From: Curtobacterium sp. HSID17257
Lineage (GTDB): Bacteria > Actinomycetota > Actinomycetes > Actinomycetales > Microbacteriaceae
Reading direction: 5' to 3'
NCBI RefSeq assembly: GCF_003989515.1
Contig: NZ_RBLU01000012.1
Span: forward strand, 1-51,215
DNA length: 51,215 bases
The notes under the pieces are model-generated. The model saw only the letters and a list, made by a program, of their open reading frames with translations, was not told the origin of the DNA and ran no database searches. Made by a program: the position numbers and the translations under genes. Positions 41,441-49,264 of this stretch are shown here, in pieces (position 1 is the first letter of the stretch; each line of letters begins with the position of its first letter).

Positions 41441-42205
41441 GTGCCCGACACCCAGGACCCTGCGTCCGCCCCCAGAGCCCTCGTGGTCGTGCCGACCTAC
41501 AACGAGGTCGAGAACATCGAGAACGCCGTCGCGAAGATCCTGGAGCACGCGCCGGACGCCCACGTGCTCGTGGTCGACGACGCGAGCCCCGACGGCACGG
41601 GCGACCGGGTGGAGGCCCTCGCCGCCGACGACGGACGTCTGCACCTGATGCGTCGCACCGGCAAGCTCGGGCTGGGCACGGCCTACGTGGCCGGGTTCGA
41701 CTGGGGCCTCGAGCGCGGCTACGGGCTGCTCGTCCAGATGGACGCCGACGGGTCCCACCCGGCGGACCGTCTGCCCGCCCTGCTGTCCGCGGTCGCCGAT
41801 GCCCCGGCCGCCGACGTGCAGCTCGCGATCGGCTCCCGCTGGGTCCGGGGCGGGTCGGTCGTCGACTGGCCGAAGCGCCGTGAGCTGCTCAGCCGGACGG
41901 CGAACCTCTACGCGCGGGTCATGCTCCGCCTCGGTGTGCACGACGTCACCGCCGGGTACCGGGTGTACCGCGCCGACGTCGTCCGCCGCATGGACCTGAG
42001 CGGGGTCGACTCGAAGGGCTACTGCTTCCAGGTCGACATGACCCTGCGCGTGCACGACCTCGGCGGCCGCATCGTCGAGGTGCCGATCGAGTTCCGGGAC
42101 CGCGTGCTCGGGACGTCGAAGATGGACCGCTCCGTGATCGTCGAGGCGATGGCGCGCGTGACGCAGTGGGGCGTGCAGCGCTGGTTCCGTCGCCCCCGCT
42201 CGTGA
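41441..42205 (+). CDS. Polyprenol-phosphate mannosyl/glycosyltransferase (DPM1-like GT2)
   Basis: A 254-residue protein without membrane helices. Motifs are ALVVVPTYNEVENIENAV, VLVVDDASPDGTGDRVE, the DxD in VQMDADGSHPADRL, SRWVRGGSVVDWPKRRELLS and VEVPIEFRDRVLGTSKMD. This pattern is that of soluble-domain polyprenol monophosphomannose synthases (Ppm1 D2 / DPM1). It would transfer mannose from GDP-mannose to polyprenyl phosphate at the inner face, supplying GT-C enzymes. The GTG start has AAGGAG upstream. The stop overlaps the next gene (GTGA). Mannose specificity is by family; other hexoses are possible. Confidence 0.88.
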   Translation: MPDTQDPASAPRALVVVPTYNEVENIENAVAKILEHAPDAHVLVVDDASPDGTGDRVEALAADDGRLHLMRRTGKLGLGTAYVAGFDWGLERGYGLLVQMDADGSHPADRLPALLSAVADAPAADVQLAIGSRWVRGGSVVDWPKRRELLSRTANLYARVMLRLGVHDVTAGYRVYRADVVRRMDLSGVDSKGYCFQVDMTLRVHDLGGRIVEVPIEFRDRVLGTSKMDRSVIVEAMARVTQWGVQRWFRRPRS

Positions 42206-43530
42206 CCTCGAACAGCGTCCCCGAGGAGCGGCCGAGCACCCCCGGCACGCCGGAGGGTGTCCCCGGGGTGGTGCAGCCCGCCGTGGTGACGGGCTCCGGT
42301 GACCTCGTCAGGAGGGCGGCCTGGTCGACGGGCGGGATCGTCGCGCAGGGCGTCGCGCGCCTGGCGTACACCGTCGTGATCGGACGGGCGCTCGGTTCGG
42401 CGGACCTGGGCCACGTCAGCGCCGTCCTGTCGCTGTCGATCTTCGCGGCGCTCGTGTGGCCGACCGCCGCCGGCAACGCCGCCAGCCGGTACATCGCGTT
42501 CGCCGTGGCCCGCGGGCAGGACGACCGCGACGTCGTCCGACTCCTCACACGGACCTGGGCGCTGTCGGTCGTCGTGCTCGGAGCCGTCGCGGTCCCGGTG
42601 GCCTGGGGCTGGACGCACGACGGCGTCCTGGCCGCCACCGCGGCGTGGACCGTCGCGGGCTACGGCGCCTACGCGTACGCCCGGACCGGGGCTCTCGGCC
42701 GGGGCCGTGCGCGCCGGGTCGGGCTCGCCGACGTCGGGACCGGGCTGTTGTCCCTCGCCGGGCTCGCCGGGGTGCTCGCCGTGGGGTCGGACTCGCTGGT
42801 GCTCGTCCCGATCTCGGTCGGCTACACCGTGTTCGCCGTCGTCTGCTGGCCGAAGGGCGTGGCCGGTCCCACCGAGCTTCCGCGGACCGGCGTGCTGTCC
42901 TTCACGGCCTGGAACGTCCTGGCCGGCCTGGCCACCAACGGTCTCCTCCAGCTGGCCATGATCAGTGCCGAGGTCTTCGCAGCACCGGCGCAGGTCGGTG
43001 TCTACGCCGCCGCGTTCACCATCGCGACCCCGGCCTCCATGGTGGGACAGGCCGTCAGCCAGATCATCGTGCCGGCCTTCGCGCACGAGACCGGCAACGG
43101 CTCGCTCCGCGACCGGCGGCGGCTCGCCGTCTTCCTGGTCTTCACGGCGGGCTGCGTCGTGGTGTTCGGCGCGATCGCGGCCCTGGCCGGGTTCGTGATG
43201 CCGCTGTTCTACCCCGAGCAGGGCGTGGCGGCGGCACCGGTGCTGCGCGGGCTGCTGGTGGGCGTGTTCGTCTTCACGATCGCACTGGTCCCGGCCGCGT
43301 TCCTGCTCGCCGCCGGACGGTCCGGCGAGGTCGCGGTGGCGTCGCTCACCGGGCTCGTCGCCGGGGTCGTCGTCATCGCCGTCTCGGTGTCGTCGGCGCC
43401 GTTGACCGCCGGCACGACCGGCTTCGTCGTCGGGTCGGTGGTGAGCCTGGTCGCGCTGGTCGCGGTCGGCTTCCGGCCCGGACGGGCGTCGGACGGGTCT
43501 CAGACGAAGCGGCGGGCGACCGTCCAGTAG
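42202..43530 (+). CDS. Wzx-type polysaccharide flippase (MOP superfamily)
   Basis: A 442-residue membrane protein with about 12 hydrophobic segments after a Pro-rich 35-residue N-terminus. The first membrane part AAWSTGGIVAQGVARLAYTV and later PASMVGQAVSQIIVPAFA match the lipopolysaccharide biosynthesis/PST flippase family. It would flip a polyprenyl-diphosphate oligosaccharide across the membrane. The GTG start overlaps the preceding GT2 stop. At its 3' end it overlaps the converging GT2 gene by 31 bp (43500-43530). An O-antigen-ligase-like protein at 49245 could act after it. Confidence 0.83.
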   Translation: MTSNSVPEERPSTPGTPEGVPGVVQPAVVTGSGDLVRRAAWSTGGIVAQGVARLAYTVVIGRALGSADLGHVSAVLSLSIFAALVWPTAAGNAASRYIAFAVARGQDDRDVVRLLTRTWALSVVVLGAVAVPVAWGWTHDGVLAATAAWTVAGYGAYAYARTGALGRGRARRVGLADVGTGLLSLAGLAGVLAVGSDSLVLVPISVGYTVFAVVCWPKGVAGPTELPRTGVLSFTAWNVLAGLATNGLLQLAMISAEVFAAPAQVGVYAAAFTIATPASMVGQAVSQIIVPAFAHETGNGSLRDRRRLAVFLVFTAGCVVVFGAIAALAGFVMPLFYPEQGVAAAPVLRGLLVGVFVFTIALVPAAFLLAAGRSGEVAVASLTGLVAGVVVIAVSVSSAPLTAGTTGFVVGSVVSLVALVAVGFRPGRASDGSQTKRRATVQ

Positions 43531-44519
43531 GCCCGCATCACGGCCTGCAGGACACCGGCGCCCGGGGGGAGCGGGAACACCTGCTGGTCGAGCGTCGCGG
43601 TGAGCAGGCGCGCCATCCGGCGGTCGTCGACGACGGCAGCGGCCTCGACACGGGCACGTCGCTCCGCGAGCCACGCCCGGTTGTCGCGGATCCAGCGGCG
43701 GGCCTCGCGGTGCTGGGGCCCCCATCCCTGCGAGCGGGCCACCAGCCCCATCGCGAGCCCGATCGCCCCGGCGGGCAGGGCGGTGGCAGCGCGGAGTCTG
43801 CGACCGTAGAGCGTCGACAGGAAGATGCGGCGGTTCCGCTCGAGCAGGAACATCTTGCGGGCGTTGCGGCTGAACTCGTAGTGGTGCAGGACGACGGCAT
43901 CGGGCACGAAGACGACGCGGAGCCCGAGCTGCCAGGTCCGCCAGCTCAGGTCGACGTCTTCGTGGTACGCGAAGTACGTGTCCTCGAAGCCGCCCAGTCG
44001 CTCCCAGAGCTCGCGGCGCAGGACGAGCCCGGCACCGGAGGCCGAGGCGATGTCCTGTTCGGTCGTGTGGGCCGTCGCCGGTTCGCCGTACGCGCCGGCC
44101 CAGCTGAGTCCGACGACGTGCACCGGGTTGCCGGCGGAGTTCATCGTGTCCGGACGGTCGGCCAGGCGGATGCTGCCGCTGGCGATCCCCACGTCGGGGC
44201 GCTCGGCGACCCGCACGAGGGCGGCGAGGGCGTCCGGACGGACCTCGGCGTCGGAGTTGACCAGCGCGAGGTACGTCGTGGTGGTGCCCGCCGCCCCGTG
44301 GTTGACGCCACCCGCGAAGCCGAGGTTCTCGGCCGGGGTCCTGACGGTCAGCCGGGGATCGGGCGGCAGGGTGCGGACGGCGTCCGAGGTGCACCCGTTG
44401 TCGACGAGGACGACCGTGACGTCGACGCCGTCCGAGTCGAGCACGGACCGCACGGCGGCGTGCAGGACCGGTTCGTCACCGTACGCCAGCATGACGACGG
44501 TGACGTCGGGCGCCGTCAT
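43500..44519 (-). CDS. GT2 family glycosyltransferase, rhamnosyltransferase-like
   Basis: A 339-residue GT-A protein starting TVVMLAYGDEPVLHAAVRSV with VVLVDNGCTSDAV. The acidic motif is in LALVNSDAEVRPDA and the acceptor motif in FEDTYFAYHEDVDLSWRT, so it belongs to the same WbbL-like group as the proteins at 24214 and 27747. A C-terminal part with one weak hydrophobic stretch (ALPAGAIGLAMGLVAR) follows. It is the last gene of a GT2-DUF2304-GT2 operon with ATGA overlap. It overlaps the converging flippase gene at the 3' end, with no terminator between. Confidence 0.87.
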   Translation of the reverse strand: MTAPDVTVVMLAYGDEPVLHAAVRSVLDSDGVDVTVVLVDNGCTSDAVRTLPPDPRLTVRTPAENLGFAGGVNHGAAGTTTTYLALVNSDAEVRPDALAALVRVAERPDVGIASGSIRLADRPDTMNSAGNPVHVVGLSWAGAYGEPATAHTTEQDIASASGAGLVLRRELWERLGGFEDTYFAYHEDVDLSWRTWQLGLRVVFVPDAVVLHHYEFSRNARKMFLLERNRRIFLSTLYGRRLRAATALPAGAIGLAMGLVARSQGWGPQHREARRWIRDNRAWLAERRARVEAAAVVDDRRMARLLTATLDQQVFPLPPGAGVLQAVMRAYWTVARRFV

Positions 44520-44983
44520 CCGCGGCGGTCCGCGTCGTGCACGTGGGTGGACAGCGTCTGCGCAGTGGTCGTCTGCGCAGGGGTCGTCGGCCCGGCGGTC
44601 GTCGGCCCGGCGGTCGGGCGCTCGGCGACCTCGTGCTGCTGCTCGAGGCGTTCGATGCGCTCCTCGAGCAGCGCGCTCTGTTCGGCCAGCACGCGTGTCT
44701 TCTCCTCGAGCGCGGTGAGCTCGGCGCTCTGCGACACCGACACCATGAAGAGCAGGACGAGGCAGACGAAGAACCCGAGGTTCGTCGGGACCGAGAAGCC
44801 GAGGACGGCGGCGGTGCTGACGAGCAGCCCGGGGAACACGGCCACGACGAGGGCGACGACGCCGGCGACGATCCACCAGAGTGCGTGGCGTTCCCGGAGG
44901 CGGCGGCGGCGCAGGAGTTCGACGACCGCCACGAGGACGAGCAGGGCGACGACGATGCCGAAGACGTAGGTCACGATGTTCAC
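44516..44983 (-). CDS. DUF2304 family membrane protein
   Basis: A 155-residue protein with three hydrophobic segments (about residues 3-22, 35-55, 66-84), then a heptad-like coiled coil (ELTALEEKTRVLAEQSALLE) and a Thr/Ala-rich tail. DUF2304 proteins are regularly found beside GT2 genes of surface glycan clusters and may anchor or regulate the partner GT. Here it sits between two GT2 genes with 4-bp overlaps on both sides (GTGA and ATGA), so stoichiometric coupled translation is likely. Function is otherwise unknown. Confidence 0.85.
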   Translation of the reverse strand: MNIVTYVFGIVVALLVLVAVVELLRRRRLRERHALWWIVAGVVALVVAVFPGLLVSTAAVLGFSVPTNLGFFVCLVLLFMVSVSQSAELTALEEKTRVLAEQSALLEERIERLEQQHEVAERPTAGPTTAGPTTPAQTTTAQTLSTHVHDADRRG

Positions 44984-45717
44984 GAGCCGGGCACCTCCGA
45001 TGCGCGGAGGGACAGACGCGGACGCCAGAGCGCGACCACGAGGGCCATCGCTGCGCGTCCGAGGTAGATCATCGCCTTGAACGGGGCGTGGGACGGGGTG
45101 CCGCCGGCGCGCACGCGCATCGCCACGGGGATCTGCTCGATCGAGCAGCCGGCGCGAGCAGCGAGCACGAGCGACTCGACGGTGTCCCCGAGGTACTCGG
45201 CGGGGTAGTGCGCGGCGAAGAGCTCGAGTGCTCGGGGGCCGGCACCGCGGAAGCCCGACGTGGTGTCGGTCAGGCGGGTCCCGGCGATCCGGGACACGAC
45301 CGACGCCAGGACCACCATCGCCCACCGGCGCGGACCACGGGTCTCGTAGTCGCCGACGCCGGCGAACCGTGCGCCGATCACGACGTCGTTCCGCTGCAGG
45401 GCGTCGAGGATCTGCGGGACGCCGGTCGGATCGTGCTGGCCGTCGGAGTCGACCTGCACCGCGTAGCGGAAGCCGTTGGCGACCGCGTACTTGAAGCCCG
45501 CCCGCATGGCGCCGCCGACCCCGAGGTTGAACGGCAGGTCGAGGACCGTCGCACCGGCACGGCGTGCCACCGCAGCGGTGCTGTCCGCGGACCCGTCGTT
45601 GACGACGAGCACGGTGACGCCCGGCAGGGTCGCCCGCACTTCACGCACGACGTCGCCGACCACCGCGCTCTCGTTGTACGCAGGCATGACGATGAGCGTC
45701 TGCTGGAGCAGGGACAT
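44980..45717 (-). CDS. GT2 family polyprenyl-phosphate sugar synthase-like protein
   Basis: A 245-residue GT-A protein. Motifs are TLIVMPAYNESAVVGDVV, VLVVNDGSADSTAAVARR, LPFNLGVGGAMRAGFKYA and the acidic VQVDSDGQHDPTGVP. DTTSGFRGAGPRALELFA matches DPM1-like enzymes. It probably charges polyprenyl phosphate with a hexose. It leads the operon GT2-DUF2304-GT2 and has a leaderless promoter 7 bp upstream of its ATG. A short hydrophobic C-terminal stretch (AAMALVVALWRP) may touch the membrane. It is divergent from a GT-C-like gene that might use its product. Confidence 0.87.
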   Translation of the reverse strand: MSLLQQTLIVMPAYNESAVVGDVVREVRATLPGVTVLVVNDGSADSTAAVARRAGATVLDLPFNLGVGGAMRAGFKYAVANGFRYAVQVDSDGQHDPTGVPQILDALQRNDVVIGARFAGVGDYETRGPRRWAMVVLASVVSRIAGTRLTDTTSGFRGAGPRALELFAAHYPAEYLGDTVESLVLAARAGCSIEQIPVAMRVRAGGTPSHAPFKAMIYLGRAAMALVVALWRPRLSLRASEVPGS

Positions 45718-45724
45718 GCTGACG

Positions 45725-45730
45725 ATGCTA
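45725..45730 (-). promoter_or_regulatory. -10 element (TAGCAT) for the GT2-DUF2304-GT2 operon, leaderless
   Basis: On the minus strand TAGCAT ends 7 bp before the ATG at 45717. No ribosome-binding site is present. Confidence 0.55.
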
Positions 45731-45858
45731 CCAACGGCTGCGACCGCGCCGGACGTGTCCGCACCACCGGTCCCCGTCCGTCTCCGCCGGCGCCCCGGCA
45801 CGTCCGTGACGGCGGGTGCAGCGCGGAGCGTCGGTGCAGCGGACCGCCGTGGCGCGGC

Positions 45859-45864
45859 TAGTGT
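45859..45864 (+). promoter_or_regulatory. -10 element (TAGTGT) for the GT-C-like gene
   Basis: TAGTGT ends 9 bp before the ATG at 45874, giving a leader of at most 2-3 nt. Confidence 0.5.
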
Positions 45865-45873
45865 CGTCCGTCG

Positions 45874-47253
45874 ATGGAGCGCACGCACAAGACCCTCACC
45901 ACCGCCGTCGGCGCGGTGGTCCTCGCGGTGATCGCGTCGGCCTTCGCCTGGTACCGGCTCGGGCCGACGACCCGGGCGACCGTCTGGGCCGAGGACGGCG
46001 ACGTGTTCTTCAGCGAGCACCTCGAGCTCGGTTCCGTGGACTCCTTGCTGCACCCGTACGCGGGCTACCTGCACCTGCTGCCGCGTCTGGTCGTCGACCT
46101 CGCGTTCCACCGGCCGATCGAGCAGTACGCGGTCACCGTGGCGGGTGCCAGCTGCGTGGTCGCGGGCATCGTCGTGGCCGCGGTGTTCGTGCTGTCCGCC
46201 GACGTCGTCCGGGCCTGGCCGCTCCGCCTGCTCCTCGCCGCGGTCCCGGTCATCCTGCCGATCGCACCGATCGAGGTGCTCGGCAACGCCGCGAACCTGC
46301 ACTGGCTGATGCTCCTGCTGGTCCCGTGGGTGTTCACCGCCCGTGTCCGGACCTGGTGGGGCTCCGCAGCCGTCGCGGTGCTCGCGCTGTTCGCGGTGCT
46401 CACCGAGCCCCAGGCCTTGTTGTTCGTGCCGTTGCTGGCGGTGGCCTGGTGGCGGCGCCTCCTCCGGGACGCGCTCCGGGCGATCCCGGTGACCGTCGTG
46501 ACGCTCGGCGGTCTCGGCCTCCAGGTGTGGACGGCGCTCACCACCGTCCGGCCGACGTCGGCGGGGGACCCCTCGGTGGCGGAGGTCGTCAAGGGGTACC
46601 TGCTCGAGCCGCTGGCCGGTGCCTGGATCCGCGACTCGTTCCTGGTGACGCGCGCCGTCGTCGCGCACGGGTCGTACGTCGTCGTGGTGCCGGTGGTCGC
46701 GATCGCCGTCCTGCTCGTCGCGGCCCTCGTCGTCGCGTCCTGGCGGGCGCGCGTCCAGCTGGTCGCGTTCGCGATCGGGTCCGTCGGCATCTGGACGGCG
46801 GCGCTGAAGGCGAACAGTTCGGGCAACCGGGGCTGGGACGAGCCGGCCGGGCTGCTGCAGGCGATGACGACCGTCCCCACGCGCTACGCCGCGCCGTCCG
46901 CGATGCTCCTCACCGCCGCGGTGGTCCTCGCCGCAGCGCTGCTCATCGGTCCGCGACCTGCGCAGCGGGCCCGTCGGGAGCCACTGGTCGACCGGAGCCG
47001 CGTGCTCCGGGTGGCGGCGGCGGTCGCCGGCTGGGGTGCGGTCGTGGTCGTGGTCGCGGCCGCGGTGGGCTCGGCCGCCCCGGGACTGTCGCTGCGCCAG
47101 GACGGACCCGCGTGGCGTCCGCAGGTCGAGGCGCAGGTCGCGGCGTGCCGTGCCGATCCGTCCGCGTCGATCGTCGTGCACAACGCGCCGCACGCGATCG
47201 ACAAGGTGTGGGACACCGCCGTGCCGTGCCGACTGGTGCTCGGACGTCGGTGA
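45874..47253 (+). CDS. Polytopic membrane protein of unknown function, GT-C-like
   Basis: A 459-residue protein with about ten hydrophobic segments. After the first helix it has WAEDGDVFF with adjacent acidic residues E40-D41, then PYAGYLHLLPRLVVDLAFHR and LGNAANLHWLMLLL. Acidic residues in the first outer loop are a hallmark of GT-C glycosyltransferases, which suggests that activity, but I do not recognise a named family. The last 80 residues after the final helix are soluble and contain two Cys. A close paralog starts at 50646 with E40-D41 at the same positions. Monocistronic, divergent from the GT2-DUF2304-GT2 operon. Confidence 0.75.
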   Translation: MERTHKTLTTAVGAVVLAVIASAFAWYRLGPTTRATVWAEDGDVFFSEHLELGSVDSLLHPYAGYLHLLPRLVVDLAFHRPIEQYAVTVAGASCVVAGIVVAAVFVLSADVVRAWPLRLLLAAVPVILPIAPIEVLGNAANLHWLMLLLVPWVFTARVRTWWGSAAVAVLALFAVLTEPQALLFVPLLAVAWWRRLLRDALRAIPVTVVTLGGLGLQVWTALTTVRPTSAGDPSVAEVVKGYLLEPLAGAWIRDSFLVTRAVVAHGSYVVVVPVVAIAVLLVAALVVASWRARVQLVAFAIGSVGIWTAALKANSSGNRGWDEPAGLLQAMTTVPTRYAAPSAMLLTAAVVLAAALLIGPRPAQRARREPLVDRSRVLRVAAAVAGWGAVVVVVAAAVGSAAPGLSLRQDGPAWRPQVEAQVAACRADPSASIVVHNAPHAIDKVWDTAVPCRLVLGRR

Positions 47254-47270
47254 CCCCGTCGGGTCTGCCG

Positions 47271-47294
47271 GGTCGCCTGCAGCGCCCGGCGACC
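47271..47294. terminator. Weak hairpin between converging genes
   Basis: A 7-bp stem (47271-47277 with 47288-47294) with a 10-nt loop in the 42-bp gap between the GT-C-like gene and the GH25-like gene. Confidence 0.4.
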
Positions 47295-47295
47295 G

Positions 47296-49146
47296 TCAGA
47301 CGCAGGACGCGTTGCGGTCGAACCCGCCGACGACGTACTGCGTCATCTCGATCCGGCTGCCGCCGGTGAGGGGCGTCCCGGAGCAGGCCTGCTGCGCTGC
47401 GGCCAGGGTCGGTGCCCCGGTCGCGATCCAGCTCGGCAGCCGGTAGAGCGGGCTCGACGTCGGGACGGTCCCGACGATGCTGGTCCACTGGAAGGTGGTC
47501 GAGTACAGGCCGACCTGCGCGCCTCGTGAGGTCAGGGCAGCGGCCATGCCCTCGAGGTCCGCGCGGTTCTGCGACCGGTCCGTCTGCCAGGTGCCCTCGG
47601 TCTCGACGTCGAGCCACCAGCGGTACGCCGTCGGGTCGGTGATGCCTCGGATCGTGGCGTCCTCGACCGCCCGGGTCCAGCCGTACACGTACGAGCAGGC
47701 GGCGTCGTACCCGCCGGTGCAGGTCCCGTACGGGTTCGGTACGGTCCCGCCACCGTTCGGCAGCGTGTTGCTCGTGGGCCAGACCGAGGCCTGTCGGCCC
47801 GGGTTCGCGGTGTTCACGTAGAGCTGGACGGTCGGCTGGGACGTCCCGCCGGAGGACTGCGCGGCCCACCCCAGCTGCGACGACAGGCAGGGGTTCGTGG
47901 TGTTCGCCAGTCCGCCGTTGACGCCGACGACCGCGAAGGCGGCGTCGGTCGGCAACGAGGACCCGCACTGCGGCCAGGACACGTCGACGCCGGTGCCCGA
48001 GGCCGAGGTCCCGTCGAGGAAGTACCCGGACACGTCGACGTAGTCGACAGCGGTCCCGCGCGAGACCTTGGCCTGGAACGCCCGTGCGGCGGTGGACCCG
48101 GTCACCTTGGTGATGACGGCAGCGGAGACCTCCTCGCCGGCCCGGAACACCTGGGCGGCGACGGAGGCGTCCTGTCCGGCGGGCGTGACCCGGAGGTAGC
48201 CGTCGGCGGACGTGCCCTGCACCTCGACGTTCGCGACGACCGCGGTGGCCGTCCCCGGGACACCGCCGGTGCCCGTCGCACGGACCGTGCGCGGGGTGTC
48301 GCCCAGCGTGGCCGTCTCGATGCGGGTCGTGTCGAGGGGGACGAAGACGGAGCCGGTCGACGAGGCGGAGTAGTACCCGGCGACGTCCATGAAGACGGTC
48401 GCGGTCCCCTGGGACAGGCGGACCTGCGCCGAACCGTCGACGAGGCGCACGATCGCGAGGTTCGACACGGTGCGTCCGGCGCTGAACTCCTGGGTCGCCA
48501 CCGATGCATCACGGCCGAGCGGGGTGAGGCGCGTGTAGCCGTCGGCGGTCGGGGCGTTCGTCTCGACGTTGACCACCACCGCGGTCGCATCGGCCGGCAC
48601 ACCGCCCTTGCCGGCGAACTGCACGGGCACCGGTGTCGTGCCGACGGTCGGCGACGCGACGCGGACGGTCGGCAGCGGCGTGAAGGTCGAGCCGCTGCCG
48701 GCGGCGTAGTAGCCGGAGACGTCGAGCAGGATCCGCGCCGAGCCGGCCGACACCTTCACCTGCACGCCGCCGGAGGCGAGCTTCACGGTCGCGAGGTTCG
48801 AGATCGTCCGGCCCGCGGGGAACTCCTGCAGCGCGACGCGGGCGTCGGTGCCGGCGGGCGTGATGCGCACGTACCCGGCAGCGGTCGGCGCCTCGGTCTC
48901 GACGTTGACCACCACCGCGGTCGCGTTCGCCGGGACCCCGACGCGCCCGGTGATCGGCACAACGACCGGGGTGGTGCCGACGGTGCCGTCGAACACCCGG
49001 GCGGTGTCGAGCGGGGTGTACCGGGACCCGCTGGCGGTCGCGGTCGGTGCTGCGACGGCGCGCTCGGCGGGCGCGAGCCCCACGGCGGCGGTGGTGAGGG
49101 CCGAGACCGCGAGCAGGGCGGTGACGACGCGGGAGACGAAGGGCAT
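47296..49146 (-). CDS. Secreted protein with three surface repeats and a GH25-like domain
   Basis: A 616-residue protein. ATG 49146 has AGGAG six bases upstream and opens a signal peptide ending near AVAAP (residue ~33). Three repeats of about 115 residues follow (roughly 41-152, 153-270, 271-385). Each has TPLxTxR, a GVPxxATAVVVNVE strand, GYxRxTPxGxDA and ends VDVSGYY-like. The C-terminal domain (~386-616) begins GVDVSWPQCG and contains WWLDVETEGTW, MAAALTSRGAQVGLYSTTFQW and a last Trp-rich strand, as in GH25-type muramidases and related hydrolase-like proteins. It would act on cell-wall glycan outside the cell. No anchor is visible; the repeats may bind the wall. Confidence 0.83.
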   Translation of the reverse strand: MPFVSRVVTALLAVSALTTAAVGLAPAERAVAAPTATASGSRYTPLDTARVFDGTVGTTPVVVPITGRVGVPANATAVVVNVETEAPTAAGYVRITPAGTDARVALQEFPAGRTISNLATVKLASGGVQVKVSAGSARILLDVSGYYAAGSGSTFTPLPTVRVASPTVGTTPVPVQFAGKGGVPADATAVVVNVETNAPTADGYTRLTPLGRDASVATQEFSAGRTVSNLAIVRLVDGSAQVRLSQGTATVFMDVAGYYSASSTGSVFVPLDTTRIETATLGDTPRTVRATGTGGVPGTATAVVANVEVQGTSADGYLRVTPAGQDASVAAQVFRAGEEVSAAVITKVTGSTAARAFQAKVSRGTAVDYVDVSGYFLDGTSASGTGVDVSWPQCGSSLPTDAAFAVVGVNGGLANTTNPCLSSQLGWAAQSSGGTSQPTVQLYVNTANPGRQASVWPTSNTLPNGGGTVPNPYGTCTGGYDAACSYVYGWTRAVEDATIRGITDPTAYRWWLDVETEGTWQTDRSQNRADLEGMAAALTSRGAQVGLYSTTFQWTSIVGTVPTSSPLYRLPSWIATGAPTLAAAQQACSGTPLTGGSRIEMTQYVVGGFDRNASCV

Positions 49147-49227
49147 GCCAGCTCCTGTCGGTGACGGGCCGCCCCCTGCGGCCCGTGCCGATGCTACTGG
49201 CGGACGGGCGTCAGCCGCGAGCCCTGC

Positions 49228-49264
49228 TGCCGCGCGACCACCGCTCAGGACTGGTCGCGCGGCA
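49228..49264. terminator. Terminator overlapping the ligase 3' end
   Basis: A perfect 13-bp stem (49228-49240 with 49252-49264) and an 11-nt loop that contains the stop codon of the ligase-like gene. It separates the ligase from the GH25-like gene downstream on the same strand. Confidence 0.65.
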
